Assembly: GCA_030039005.1 (NCBI GenBank)
Contig: JASHQT010000013.1
Span: 1-5,223, forward strand
Length of the DNA stretch: 5,223 nt
Origin: Bryobacteraceae bacterium
GTDB taxonomy: Bacteria > Acidobacteriota > Terriglobia > Bryobacterales > Bryobacteraceae
Reading direction: 5' to 3'
Made by a program: the position numbers and the translations under genes. The notes beneath the pieces are model-generated. The model made no database searches. It saw nothing but the letters and a program-made list of their open reading frames with translations, and was not told the origin of the DNA. The stretch's first letter is position 1. Each line of letters opens with the position of its first letter. Below, piece after piece: positions 1 to 5,223 of the stretch.

Positions 1-1
1 G

Positions 2-406
2 GGTGGAACCGCGTCGGGCATGGTGGAAAAGTCGGGATTTTCTCCTGCATTCTTCACGTTCGCCGGCAACTACGTGGCGGCGGTCCACGCCAACGGAACG
101 TTGGTCGGGCCTTCGACGCCTGCCACGCCCGGTGAGACCATCGAGATGTACGGCACTGGATTTGGGCCGACCAATCCTCCCACGCCTAGCGATCAGATTG
201 TCTCACCGCCATTCAATACCGTCGCCAACCCGGTTACTGTCTCGGTGGGCGGAGTGACTTGCCAAACCACGTTTGAAGGCCTGGTGGGATCGGGCCTCTA
301 TCAATTCAATGTCGTCATTCCTTCGAATGCAGCGAGTGGGAACGCGCCAGTAATCGCAACCGTTCAGGGCGAGCCCACGCCCAGCGTCGAGATCGCAATT
401 CAATAG
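2..406 (+). CDS. 3' end of a secreted or surface protein with a Solibacter-type C-terminal domain (TIGR03437), 5'-truncated by the window edge
   Basis: The frame is open from base 2 and ends at TAG 404-406, so the last 134 residues of a longer protein are visible. An internal ATG at 20 is not a believable start, because the domain is already under way and no ribosome binding site precedes it. Visible hallmarks are SPAFF near the start, YVAAVH followed by NGTLVGP, PGETIEMYGTGFGPTNPP, a VTVSVGG strand, then GLVGSGLYQFNVVIP and a final beta strand. This order is characteristic of TIGR03437, an uncharacterised beta-sandwich domain at the C-terminus of many Solibacter proteins, often after NHL, kelch or Ig-like repeats. 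In this family it is presumed extracytoplasmic; its ligand or anchoring role is unknown. The N-terminal part that would define function lies outside the window. The gene converges with the GH5 gene, with 38 bases between the stops. Confidence 0.88.
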   Translation, partial: GGTASGMVEKSGFSPAFFTFAGNYVAAVHANGTLVGPSTPATPGETIEMYGTGFGPTNPPTPSDQIVSPPFNTVANPVTVSVGGVTCQTTFEGLVGSGLYQFNVVIPSNAASGNAPVIATVQGEPTPSVEIAIQ

Positions 407-444
407 GCCTCAATCGAAAAGGCCGACGTGGAATCGCGCCAAAC

Positions 445-1653
445 TTACCGGGGAATCAGCGTCTCGGCCATGCGGTTGTCGAGGGTGCAATTCTGAATCT
501 TGACAGCCTCCACAAACTCGCGCATGCCCGCCAGAGCTTCCTCCCGCGACGGTTTCATTCGTGGCGGCGGAATAAGCGCCGTGAGCCAGTCCATCACTTT
601 GGCCCAGCTTTGCGGTTCCTGGATCATCTGCAGTCCCGGATACTTGCCCTGAACCATCTTCCAGGGCCAAAAACTCCAACCGCTGACGCCGTTGGCGGGA
701 TCTTCGAGCATTTGTCGGGTGCTGGCGATCATTTCATAATTGTTTTCGCCAATCTCACCTACCCAGAGAGGCACGTCCTGGGCCCGCGAGATTTCAGTGT
801 AGTTCCGCAGTAGCTTCGCCCGGTTGTCCGAAAGCAAGGTGTACATGTGGAAGCTGTAGGCAATATTTTCGGCTGGCGGCTTGGAAAACACGGAAAGATC
901 CGTCGCCAGTTTTCCACCCTCGAGGATGATCAGGTGGTCGGGATCCACCTGCCGCACGGCCTGAATAATCCGCTGATACAGCTCCACCAGTTCTGGCGTA
1001 GTGGGCCCTGGTTCATTGATCAGATCGAAACCGGCCACGATGGCGCGGCCTCGGTAGCGGCTGGCGATTCTCCGCCAAACCTCTACGGTATGCTGCTGAT
1101 CTTCGGGAGAGTTCCAAACCAAGGTGTGCGGGTCGGGGTCCGCCGTGGGAACCCGGGCCTGACCTCCCGGTATGGCGTGTAGATCGAGGATGGCGTAGAC
1201 ATGATAGCGCTCGCACCAGCCTAATACCCTATCCACGCTGGCCCACCCCGGCCCGTTCCCCTCCAGCAACCTGTGGTTGATCGGGATTCTAACGGAGTTG
1301 AATCCGAGCTGTGCTATCGCACGGATGTCCCCTTCGGCGACGAAGTTGTTATAAATTTCCTCGTCGAAGCGGCCGGCTTCCGCTGGGCCCACAAGGGCCA
1401 TCATCCTTTGGCGAATTTTCGAATCCGATGCGAGGCTTTTGAGCCCCGTCTCGCCCCACACGGCTCCTGCCCATTGCAGCCAGCCCTGTACCATCACCCC
1501 GCGCAACTGCAGCGGGCGATTATCGCCATCAACGATCGTTCTTCCCGCCTGATGGATCATGCCGTTGCGCTGCGCCAGCAGCGGGCTGGCAGCGGTCAGC
1601 GCGCACAAAGACAGTAATGAAATGGATACTTTCCTAGAAATCGTACGAGTCAC
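445..1653 (-). CDS. Secreted glycoside hydrolase family 5 enzyme (endo/exo-beta-glucanase or mannanase type)
   Basis: A 402-residue protein with a signal peptide (about residues 1-27: Arg/Lys n-region, SISLLSLCALTAAS core, likely cut at LLA|Q). A GH5 (beta/alpha)8 barrel follows. Visible motifs are GFNSVRIPINH (R122, N126, H127), YAILDLHAIPGGQ (H159), LINEP with the acid/base E214, SFHMY (H269, Y271), WVGEIGENN with the nucleophile E300, and GWSFWPWK (W326, W329). GH5 enzymes are retaining hydrolases of beta-1,4 or beta-1,3 glucans, mannans and related glycans; the exact substrate cannot be read here. Residues 55-110 form an insertion before the first barrel motif, and residues 362-402 form a C-terminal extension. 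No carbohydrate-binding module or lipid anchor is seen. The start is GTG at 1653-1651, fixed by a GGAGGGG Shine-Dalgarno. The gene lies 194 bases downstream of the sulfotransferase gene in the same direction, with its own candidate promoter. Confidence 0.93.
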   Translation of the reverse strand: MTRTISRKVSISLLSLCALTAASPLLAQRNGMIHQAGRTIVDGDNRPLQLRGVMVQGWLQWAGAVWGETGLKSLASDSKIRQRMMALVGPAEAGRFDEEIYNNFVAEGDIRAIAQLGFNSVRIPINHRLLEGNGPGWASVDRVLGWCERYHVYAILDLHAIPGGQARVPTADPDPHTLVWNSPEDQQHTVEVWRRIASRYRGRAIVAGFDLINEPGPTTPELVELYQRIIQAVRQVDPDHLIILEGGKLATDLSVFSKPPAENIAYSFHMYTLLSDNRAKLLRNYTEISRAQDVPLWVGEIGENNYEMIASTRQMLEDPANGVSGWSFWPWKMVQGKYPGLQMIQEPQSWAKVMDWLTALIPPPRMKPSREEALAGMREFVEAVKIQNCTLDNRMAETLIPR

Positions 1654-1657
1654 TCAT

Positions 1658-1664
1658 CCCCTCC
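1658..1664 (-). promoter_or_regulatory. Strong Shine-Dalgarno that selects the GTG start of the GH5 gene
   Basis: On the minus strand the sequence is GGAGGGG, with four bases to GTG 1653-1651 (six from the GGAGG core). An ATG at 1657-1655 directly abuts the Shine-Dalgarno, is in another frame and meets TAG after seven codons. The GTG is therefore the correct start despite the nearby ATG. Confidence 0.8.
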
Positions 1665-1708
1665 GTGAGACTCTTGAATCTGGAAAAGGTTTACGAGCCG
1701 GGACATCC

Positions 1709-1726
1709 GTGCGCCGGCGCGCGCGT
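1709..1726. other. GC-only palindromic and alternating tract in the GH5 5' leader
   Basis: Bases 1711-1720 are a perfect 10-base palindrome (GCGCCGGCGC). It runs into an alternating GCGCGCGCGT stretch at 1717-1726. If the candidate promoter is right, the tract lies roughly 10-25 bases into the GH5 transcript and could fold into a short GC hairpin. There is no following U-run on either strand, so it is not a typical intrinsic terminator. Its function is unknown, and it may be fortuitous in GC-rich DNA. Confidence 0.35.
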
Positions 1727-1740
1727 TGACTTACCGCCTC

Positions 1741-1770
1741 ATTCTAGCCTGACAAACTCCCCAGAAACAA
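1741..1770 (-). promoter_or_regulatory. Candidate sigma70-type promoter for the GH5 gene
   Basis: The minus strand carries TTGTTT (1770-1765) as a possible -35 and TAGAAT (1746-1741) as a -10, spaced by 18 bases. The -10 matches the TATAAT consensus at five of six positions; the -35 has only the TTG core. Transcription would begin near 1734 and give a leader of about 80 bases. It would let the GH5 gene be expressed independently of the sulfotransferase gene, although readthrough from that gene is not excluded. This is a motif match only. Confidence 0.4.
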
Positions 1771-1847
1771 GACAAGTGGAGGTGCCGGATCAGTTAACGG
1801 AAATCGCCCGGCGGCCCGCGACGAGTTAGGCAGATCCGCTCGACCTA

Positions 1848-3779
1848 CTACTCCGGGCCCCCTACGCCGTTCAGTGTGGATTGATACAGGCTTTGGAGTC
1901 TCCAACCTCGGTAGGAGAAAGCTTCCCCGTTCGCCTGATATTGGTATTGGACTGTGCCAGAGGGCGCGAACTCCGTGCTCTGAACCTCGTAAGCCCCGTA
2001 GGAGCTGGACGCGAAGACGTCGCCGGCAAAGAAATTGTAGTCACCATTTTCCAGTAGCTCGGCGCTGCCCAGGGCGCCGGAATAAACGCCCAAGTCGGCG
2101 TTGAACACCAGTTGGGCGGTCATGTTCGTCTGATTTACGCTCCAAACCTGGCCGCGGCTGTCCCCGCCGTACATCTCGTGGCGCGTGGTTCCGTTGTCGA
2201 AGACGATCAGCGTTGTCTCCCCAGCGTCTAGGAATGACGCGTTGTGCTGCCCGGAGAACCAAGGATAAGGTTCGCCAAGCGTGCCTTGGAGAGTGAAACT
2301 TCCGTTTGGTCCGAGGACCCACAGGATGTCGCCGGTGCCCGTGCCGTTCTCATAGTCGATCTTGACAATGGCATTCTGACTCCGTAGCGAAGCCAGGATA
2401 TCGCCATCCGCGGTCAGATATTGGAGACTGTTCATGTGGAGCCAGTCGTTGGCGGGTGAAGATAACAACTTCTCCGGGCAGCCCTGCGGAGTAACTCCCG
2501 TCGTAGCGTTCTGCACGCAATTGTAGTCCCCCGCGGCATTGATGTGAAGGCAGTCCTTGCTCGCGCAAACGTGATCGAAGGCGTTCCAATAGTTGAGCAC
2601 TTGAAAGTTGTTGTCGAGAGTGATCACGGCATCGCCAATGATGTCGATCGAGGTCTTCGAGCCTTGCGTGCCAGCCGGATAGATGCGCTGCACTTCGCCA
2701 ATCACGATCGTTTCTCCGTTCGCCAGGCGGATAGCATCGTGGTTGAAATAGCTCAACGGATCACTCAAGCCAAGCGCCTGAAGCTGCTCATAGACGCGGT
2801 CGGCATTCGTCTCGCGCACAATGTTGCCGGCCACGTCAAACTCCCGCAGAATCTGGCGCCGGCTAATTCCCGGCCAGGTGCCCGTTCCGGTGCCAAACCC
2901 ATCGGGAAAAGCGAGGAACGTCCCGCCCGGAACCGGACGGACCAACTGTAAGTTACCAACGTAATACCACAGCAGATTGCCGTTCAGATCGGTCGCCACG
3001 GGGAACTCCGGTGAACTGCTATAACCCGAGAGCACGATGTCGCTACTGGTGTCGGTGCCCGGTTCAGGCGATACGGGAACGCTGCTGGTCGCAATGGTGA
3101 GGCTCGCTGGCACGACGCCCGTGGTGAATGAGACCGTGGAGCTTTCCGTCACGCTGTTGCCCGTGGTCACCACAGCGTGCATGGAATACGTGCTGCTCGC
3201 CATCATCCCCCCGATGTAGAAATTCTCCGAGCCCGGATGGCAGGACCGCGCGTCCGTCGAGGTCTGGACCGAGGAACCCTCCAGCTGAAAAACCACGGCC
3301 ATGGTGCTGCCCGCAGGGCAATTGGGAGCGCCGAACAGCGCCACCAGTGGATTCGATGTCGGCACCACAACAGGAAGAGTCCCGGTTACCAATGGCTGCA
3401 CCGTGAATGGGACCACCGTCTGGGCGCTCGTACCGGCTTTATAATCCCTCACTGTCACGCGTAATTGATAAATGCCCTCAGAATAATTAGGTACCCACGT
3501 AAAGGTGTTGATTACGTCGAAGTCCTCCAGCAGCGAGAAGCTGGTCGCTCCCGGCGCCTCGACCTCGAACTTATAGCTGAGAATTCCCAGGTTGGAATCT
3601 TGCCCCGATGCCGTGAGTTGAATCACCGTCCCGAGTAGTTGCGGGGAGGGCACGGAGGTTTGGAGTTGAACGTTGGTAATGGCGGCATCCAGCAGAGGCA
3701 TGCTGGCGCCGAAAGAAAGTGCCAGTACGCAACGCTGAACACAAGTGATGGAAAACAACGTTCTTAACGAAAATGGCAT
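1848..3779 (-). CDS. Exported arylsulfate sulfotransferase (ASST family) with N-terminal Ig/FnIII-like domains
   Basis: A 643-residue protein. Residues 1-33 look like a signal peptide (CVLALSFGASMPLL core, cleavage near DAA). Residues 34-128 form an Ig-like domain and about 135-222 an FnIII-like domain. From about 225 to the end is the ASST propeller: DLNGNLLWYY (264-273), FNHDAIRLANG with H347, DWLHMNSLQY with H448, SLRSQNAIVKID with R466, SGQHNASF with H512, and a closing YRGWRLQSLY. These correspond to the His/His/Arg/His active site of E. coli AssT, whose last His carries the transient sulfo group. The family moves sulfuryl groups from phenolic sulfates to phenols without PAPS, in the periplasm. 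Six cysteines lie in the mature protein (154, 180, 405, 410, 421, 434); 405/410 may match the AssT disulfide region. No dsbL/dsbI-like partner is in view. The gene ends in tandem TAG TAG. It is divergent from the lipase gene. The family is firm; substrates are unknown. Confidence 0.92.
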   Translation of the reverse strand: MPFSLRTLFSITCVQRCVLALSFGASMPLLDAAITNVQLQTSVPSPQLLGTVIQLTASGQDSNLGILSYKFEVEAPGATSFSLLEDFDVINTFTWVPNYSEGIYQLRVTVRDYKAGTSAQTVVPFTVQPLVTGTLPVVVPTSNPLVALFGAPNCPAGSTMAVVFQLEGSSVQTSTDARSCHPGSENFYIGGMMASSTYSMHAVVTTGNSVTESSTVSFTTGVVPASLTIATSSVPVSPEPGTDTSSDIVLSGYSSSPEFPVATDLNGNLLWYYVGNLQLVRPVPGGTFLAFPDGFGTGTGTWPGISRRQILREFDVAGNIVRETNADRVYEQLQALGLSDPLSYFNHDAIRLANGETIVIGEVQRIYPAGTQGSKTSIDIIGDAVITLDNNFQVLNYWNAFDHVCASKDCLHINAAGDYNCVQNATTGVTPQGCPEKLLSSPANDWLHMNSLQYLTADGDILASLRSQNAIVKIDYENGTGTGDILWVLGPNGSFTLQGTLGEPYPWFSGQHNASFLDAGETTLIVFDNGTTRHEMYGGDSRGQVWSVNQTNMTAQLVFNADLGVYSGALGSAELLENGDYNFFAGDVFASSSYGAYEVQSTEFAPSGTVQYQYQANGEAFSYRGWRLQSLYQSTLNGVGGPE

Positions 3780-3789
3780 GCGGATGGAA

Positions 3790-3794
3790 CCTCT
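3790..3794 (-). promoter_or_regulatory. Ribosome binding site of the sulfotransferase gene
   Basis: AGAGG on the minus strand, ten bases upstream of ATG 3779-3777. The spacing is slightly long and the match moderate. It supports this ATG, which also gives a complete signal peptide. Confidence 0.5.
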
Positions 3795-3802
3795 GGAGCC
3801 TG

Positions 3803-3832
3803 AGTATAAAGGATGGCTTAAGTCACTATCAA
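3803..3832 (-). promoter_or_regulatory. Sigma70-like promoter of the sulfotransferase gene
   Basis: The minus strand shows TTGATA (3832-3827) and TATACT (3808-3803), each matching consensus at five of six positions, with 18 bases between. The predicted start near 3796 gives a leader of only about 17 bases, just enough to hold the AGAGG ribosome binding site. This is the best promoter match in the window. No operator is obvious beside it. Confidence 0.6.
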
Positions 3833-4062
3833 GCTCTACCAGTACCGAAGTAACATTTCCCGCCGCCTCCCGATTGCATCCGATACGTGAACAACGCTAT
3901 GTAAGTGTCTTTGCAACCTTACTGCTAGTACTTTGCCGGTCTAGTTGGAGCCCCAATGATCTAGACACGTCTTCGCAACAGATGCTAACCTTGACGTGTT
4001 TTCAGCTTAAATTGGTTGGCGCCCGCGACGAAACCAGACTCAGGGCGCATGTCTTGGCGATC

Positions 4063-4068
4063 GGAGGT
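4063..4068 (+). promoter_or_regulatory. Shine-Dalgarno that sets the lipase start at 4079
   Basis: GGAGGT lies ten bases before ATG 4079. The only other nearby in-frame ATG, at 4202, has no ribosome binding site and would remove the signal peptide. This site therefore decides the start. Confidence 0.65.
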
Positions 4069-4078
4069 CGACTCAAAG

Positions 4079-5223
4079 ATGCAAGACTCTCTTTTTCCAC
4101 GAACTCTCAAACGTCGCATAGTTACCGCACCTATAGGTCGCAATCGGCTGTGGCCAACTAAGTCTATCTTTGGGCTCCTGTTAATATCGCTAACTTCAAC
4201 GATGGCGTACGGTCAGGCGACTCCCGCCCCCGACCCGAACGGTCCGCCCAACATCTTCTACGGCTCGATTCTTCCCGGCGCGCAAAGCGGGCCAATCCTG
4301 GTTTTCGTGCATGGCTTGAATGGAACGGCGTCGGATTGGTGGTACAACCAAGTCGCGGGAACCCCCAACCTGATGTACAACATGGCTTATGCCGCTGGTT
4401 ACCGCACCGCTTTCATTAGCTTAAACCCGGATAACTCGCGCAACGACGCCGCCTGGCAAACCAATGGCATCACACTCAAGGGATATCTCCAAACTGTCTC
4501 GGCGCATTTTAATGGTGCCAAGATGTACCTCGTCGGACACTCCGAAGGAGGCCTGGACATCCAAGGCGCGCTCCTGAACCCTGAATTTACGGCTCTCGAT
4601 CCAACCATCGCGCCGATGGTCAAAGCTGTGATCACGATCGCGACTCCGAATCAGGGTACGCCACTGGCTGATTGGGCCTTCGGCGCAGGTTCTGCCTTGG
4701 CGAGCGCCCTGGGATTGAATAATGCGGCAGTCCAATCCATGGAAGTCGCCGTGATGGGACCCTTCCGCCAGCAAGCCGACCCGATCTTCGCCCAGGCCGG
4801 TATTCAGTTTTACACGTACGCCGGGAACAGCGATAAGGGAGAGGCTGGCAATGTCAACTTGGTTCTGCTGATCTCCAGTCTCATCCTGGATACGCTGGAC
4901 AAGGGAGCGAACGATGGGCTGGTGCCGGTATCGTCCACCAATTTGCCCTTCAGCTACGCGATGCCTCTTGGCCAGAATGGCTACAACCACTACAACATGC
5001 TGGAAGGGCCTGTCAGTTTCCCCGTCATTAGCGCACCCGTCGTGGGCCTCGAAAGGCAGCCGCAGCCATTGCCTGCCTCCTATACCAAGATCGCCACGGG
5101 CGGTTTTAGCAGCGGCAGCGGCCCGGCAACGGTGGTTGGACCGCCCGGCAGCGATGCCAATTCGTTTGCCTGGTCCTCGGCTTGGTTTAACGGCAATCTC
5201 TACATCGGCACGGGCCGCGAAGT
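4079..5223 (+). CDS. Exported alpha/beta-hydrolase (lipase/esterase) with the beginning of a second C-terminal domain; 3' end outside the window
   Basis: The frame runs from ATG 4079 to the window end without a stop, giving 381 residues. Residues 1-28 are a long basic n-region, and a hydrophobic core (SIFGLLLISLTS, 29-40) leads to cleavage near YGQA (44-47). The alpha/beta-hydrolase fold shows the oxyanion-loop motif HGLNG (78-82), the nucleophile elbow GHSEG with S155, ATPNQGTPLAD (188-198) as in lipases, probable acid D279 in NDGLVPVSS, and probable base H304 in NHYNM. It should hydrolyse carboxyl esters outside the cytoplasm; lipase versus esterase cannot be settled. After residue 310 a linker rich in Pro, Gly and Ser leads to NSFAWSSAWFNGNLYIGTGR (361-380). 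This resembles the opening strand of a kelch/beta-propeller-like module, which would make this a multidomain enzyme. The hydrolase call is strong; the second domain is tentative. The gene is divergent from the sulfotransferase gene. Confidence 0.85.
   Translation, partial: MQDSLFPRTLKRRIVTAPIGRNRLWPTKSIFGLLLISLTSTMAYGQATPAPDPNGPPNIFYGSILPGAQSGPILVFVHGLNGTASDWWYNQVAGTPNLMYNMAYAAGYRTAFISLNPDNSRNDAAWQTNGITLKGYLQTVSAHFNGAKMYLVGHSEGGLDIQGALLNPEFTALDPTIAPMVKAVITIATPNQGTPLADWAFGAGSALASALGLNNAAVQSMEVAVMGPFRQQADPIFAQAGIQFYTYAGNSDKGEAGNVNLVLLISSLILDTLDKGANDGLVPVSSTNLPFSYAMPLGQNGYNHYNMLEGPVSFPVISAPVVGLERQPQPLPASYTKIATGGFSSGSGPATVVGPPGSDANSFAWSSAWFNGNLYIGTGRE

Larger units (their letters stand above)
3780..4078. 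other. Divergent intergenic region between the sulfotransferase and lipase genes
   Basis: This 299-base region looks more AT-rich than the flanking genes. Its left end holds the leftward sulfotransferase promoter, and its right end the lipase ribosome binding site at 4063-4068. I found no convincing rightward promoter: TTGCAA at 3911 and TTGACG at 3991 are -35-like but lack a good -10 at normal spacing. An imperfect dyad spans 3941-3964, with CTAG at both ends, and TTGG and CCAA around a four-base AGCC loop; this could be a regulator site or chance. A plus-strand reading frame of 138 codons (3745-4161) crosses the region, but it has no recognisable domain and overlaps both flanking genes, so I do not call it a gene. 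Confidence 0.55.

Noticed and set aside
406..424. Possible bidirectional terminator between the convergent genes (GGCCT 406-410 with AGGCC 420-424, nine-base loop)
   Set aside because: The stem is only five base pairs and has no T-run on either side; too weak to call a terminator.
847..1617. Plus-strand reading frames opposite the GH5 gene (847-1182 and 1273-1617)
   Set aside because: They lie antisense to catalytic GH5 motifs and encode no recognisable domain.
2544..2951. Plus-strand 135-codon reading frame opposite the sulfotransferase
   Set aside because: It is antisense to conserved ASST motifs and has no domain or supported start.
4103..4126. Possible twin-arginine signal in the lipase n-region (KRRIVTA, residues 11-17)
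   Set aside because: The arginine pair is about 16 residues from the hydrophobic core and the rest of the Tat consensus is absent; a Sec-type signal with a long n-region is more likely.
3745..4161. Plus-strand 138-codon reading frame across the divergent intergenic region
   Set aside because: It starts inside the sulfotransferase gene, covers that gene's promoter, overlaps the lipase start, and shows no recognisable domain or supported ribosome binding site.
4202..4204. Alternative lipase start at ATG 4202
   Set aside because: There is no Shine-Dalgarno, and it would remove the hydrophobic signal core encoded just upstream.
4421..4990. 189-codon minus-strand reading frame opposite the lipase
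   Set aside because: It is antisense to clear alpha/beta-hydrolase motifs including GHSEG, and its own translation has no recognisable fold; a shadow frame of GC-rich coding DNA.

Overview
The window looks like chromosomal DNA from an acidobacterium of the Solibacter/Bryobacter type. The strongest clue is the left-edge protein fragment, which matches the C-terminal domain (TIGR03437) that is greatly expanded in Candidatus Solibacter and its relatives. Moderately high GC coding DNA, long secreted proteins with Ig-like or propeller-like modules, and an LLAQ-type signal peptide end fit this. The taxon is inferred; no rRNA or other marker gene is present.

Layout, left to right. Positions 2-406 (+) are the 3' end of a TIGR03437-domain protein. 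It converges with a glycoside hydrolase family 5 gene at 445-1653 (-), which has a signal peptide, both catalytic glutamates, a GTG start set by a strong Shine-Dalgarno sequence, and its own candidate promoter. Upstream of it, in the same direction, is a PAPS-independent arylsulfate sulfotransferase gene (ASST family) at 1848-3779 (-). It has two N-terminal Ig/FnIII-like modules, a propeller catalytic domain with the expected His/His/Arg/His residues, and a good sigma70-like promoter with a very short leader. A 299-base divergent intergenic region (3780-4078) separates it from a secreted alpha/beta-hydrolase (lipase/esterase) gene at 4079-5223 (+). That gene is still open at the right edge, where a second, possibly propeller-like, domain seems to begin.

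All three genes with a visible N-terminus carry export signals. The visible content is therefore extracytoplasmic enzymes: a beta-glycanase, a sulfuryl-transfer enzyme and a carboxyl-ester hydrolase. A shared role in handling plant or microbial polymers and phenolics is plausible but is only inferred from proximity. I see no mobile element, CRISPR array, tRNA or rRNA. I do not see a clearly novel system; the most unusual items are the apparent lipase-plus-second-domain fusion and the modular, cysteine-rich sulfotransferase.
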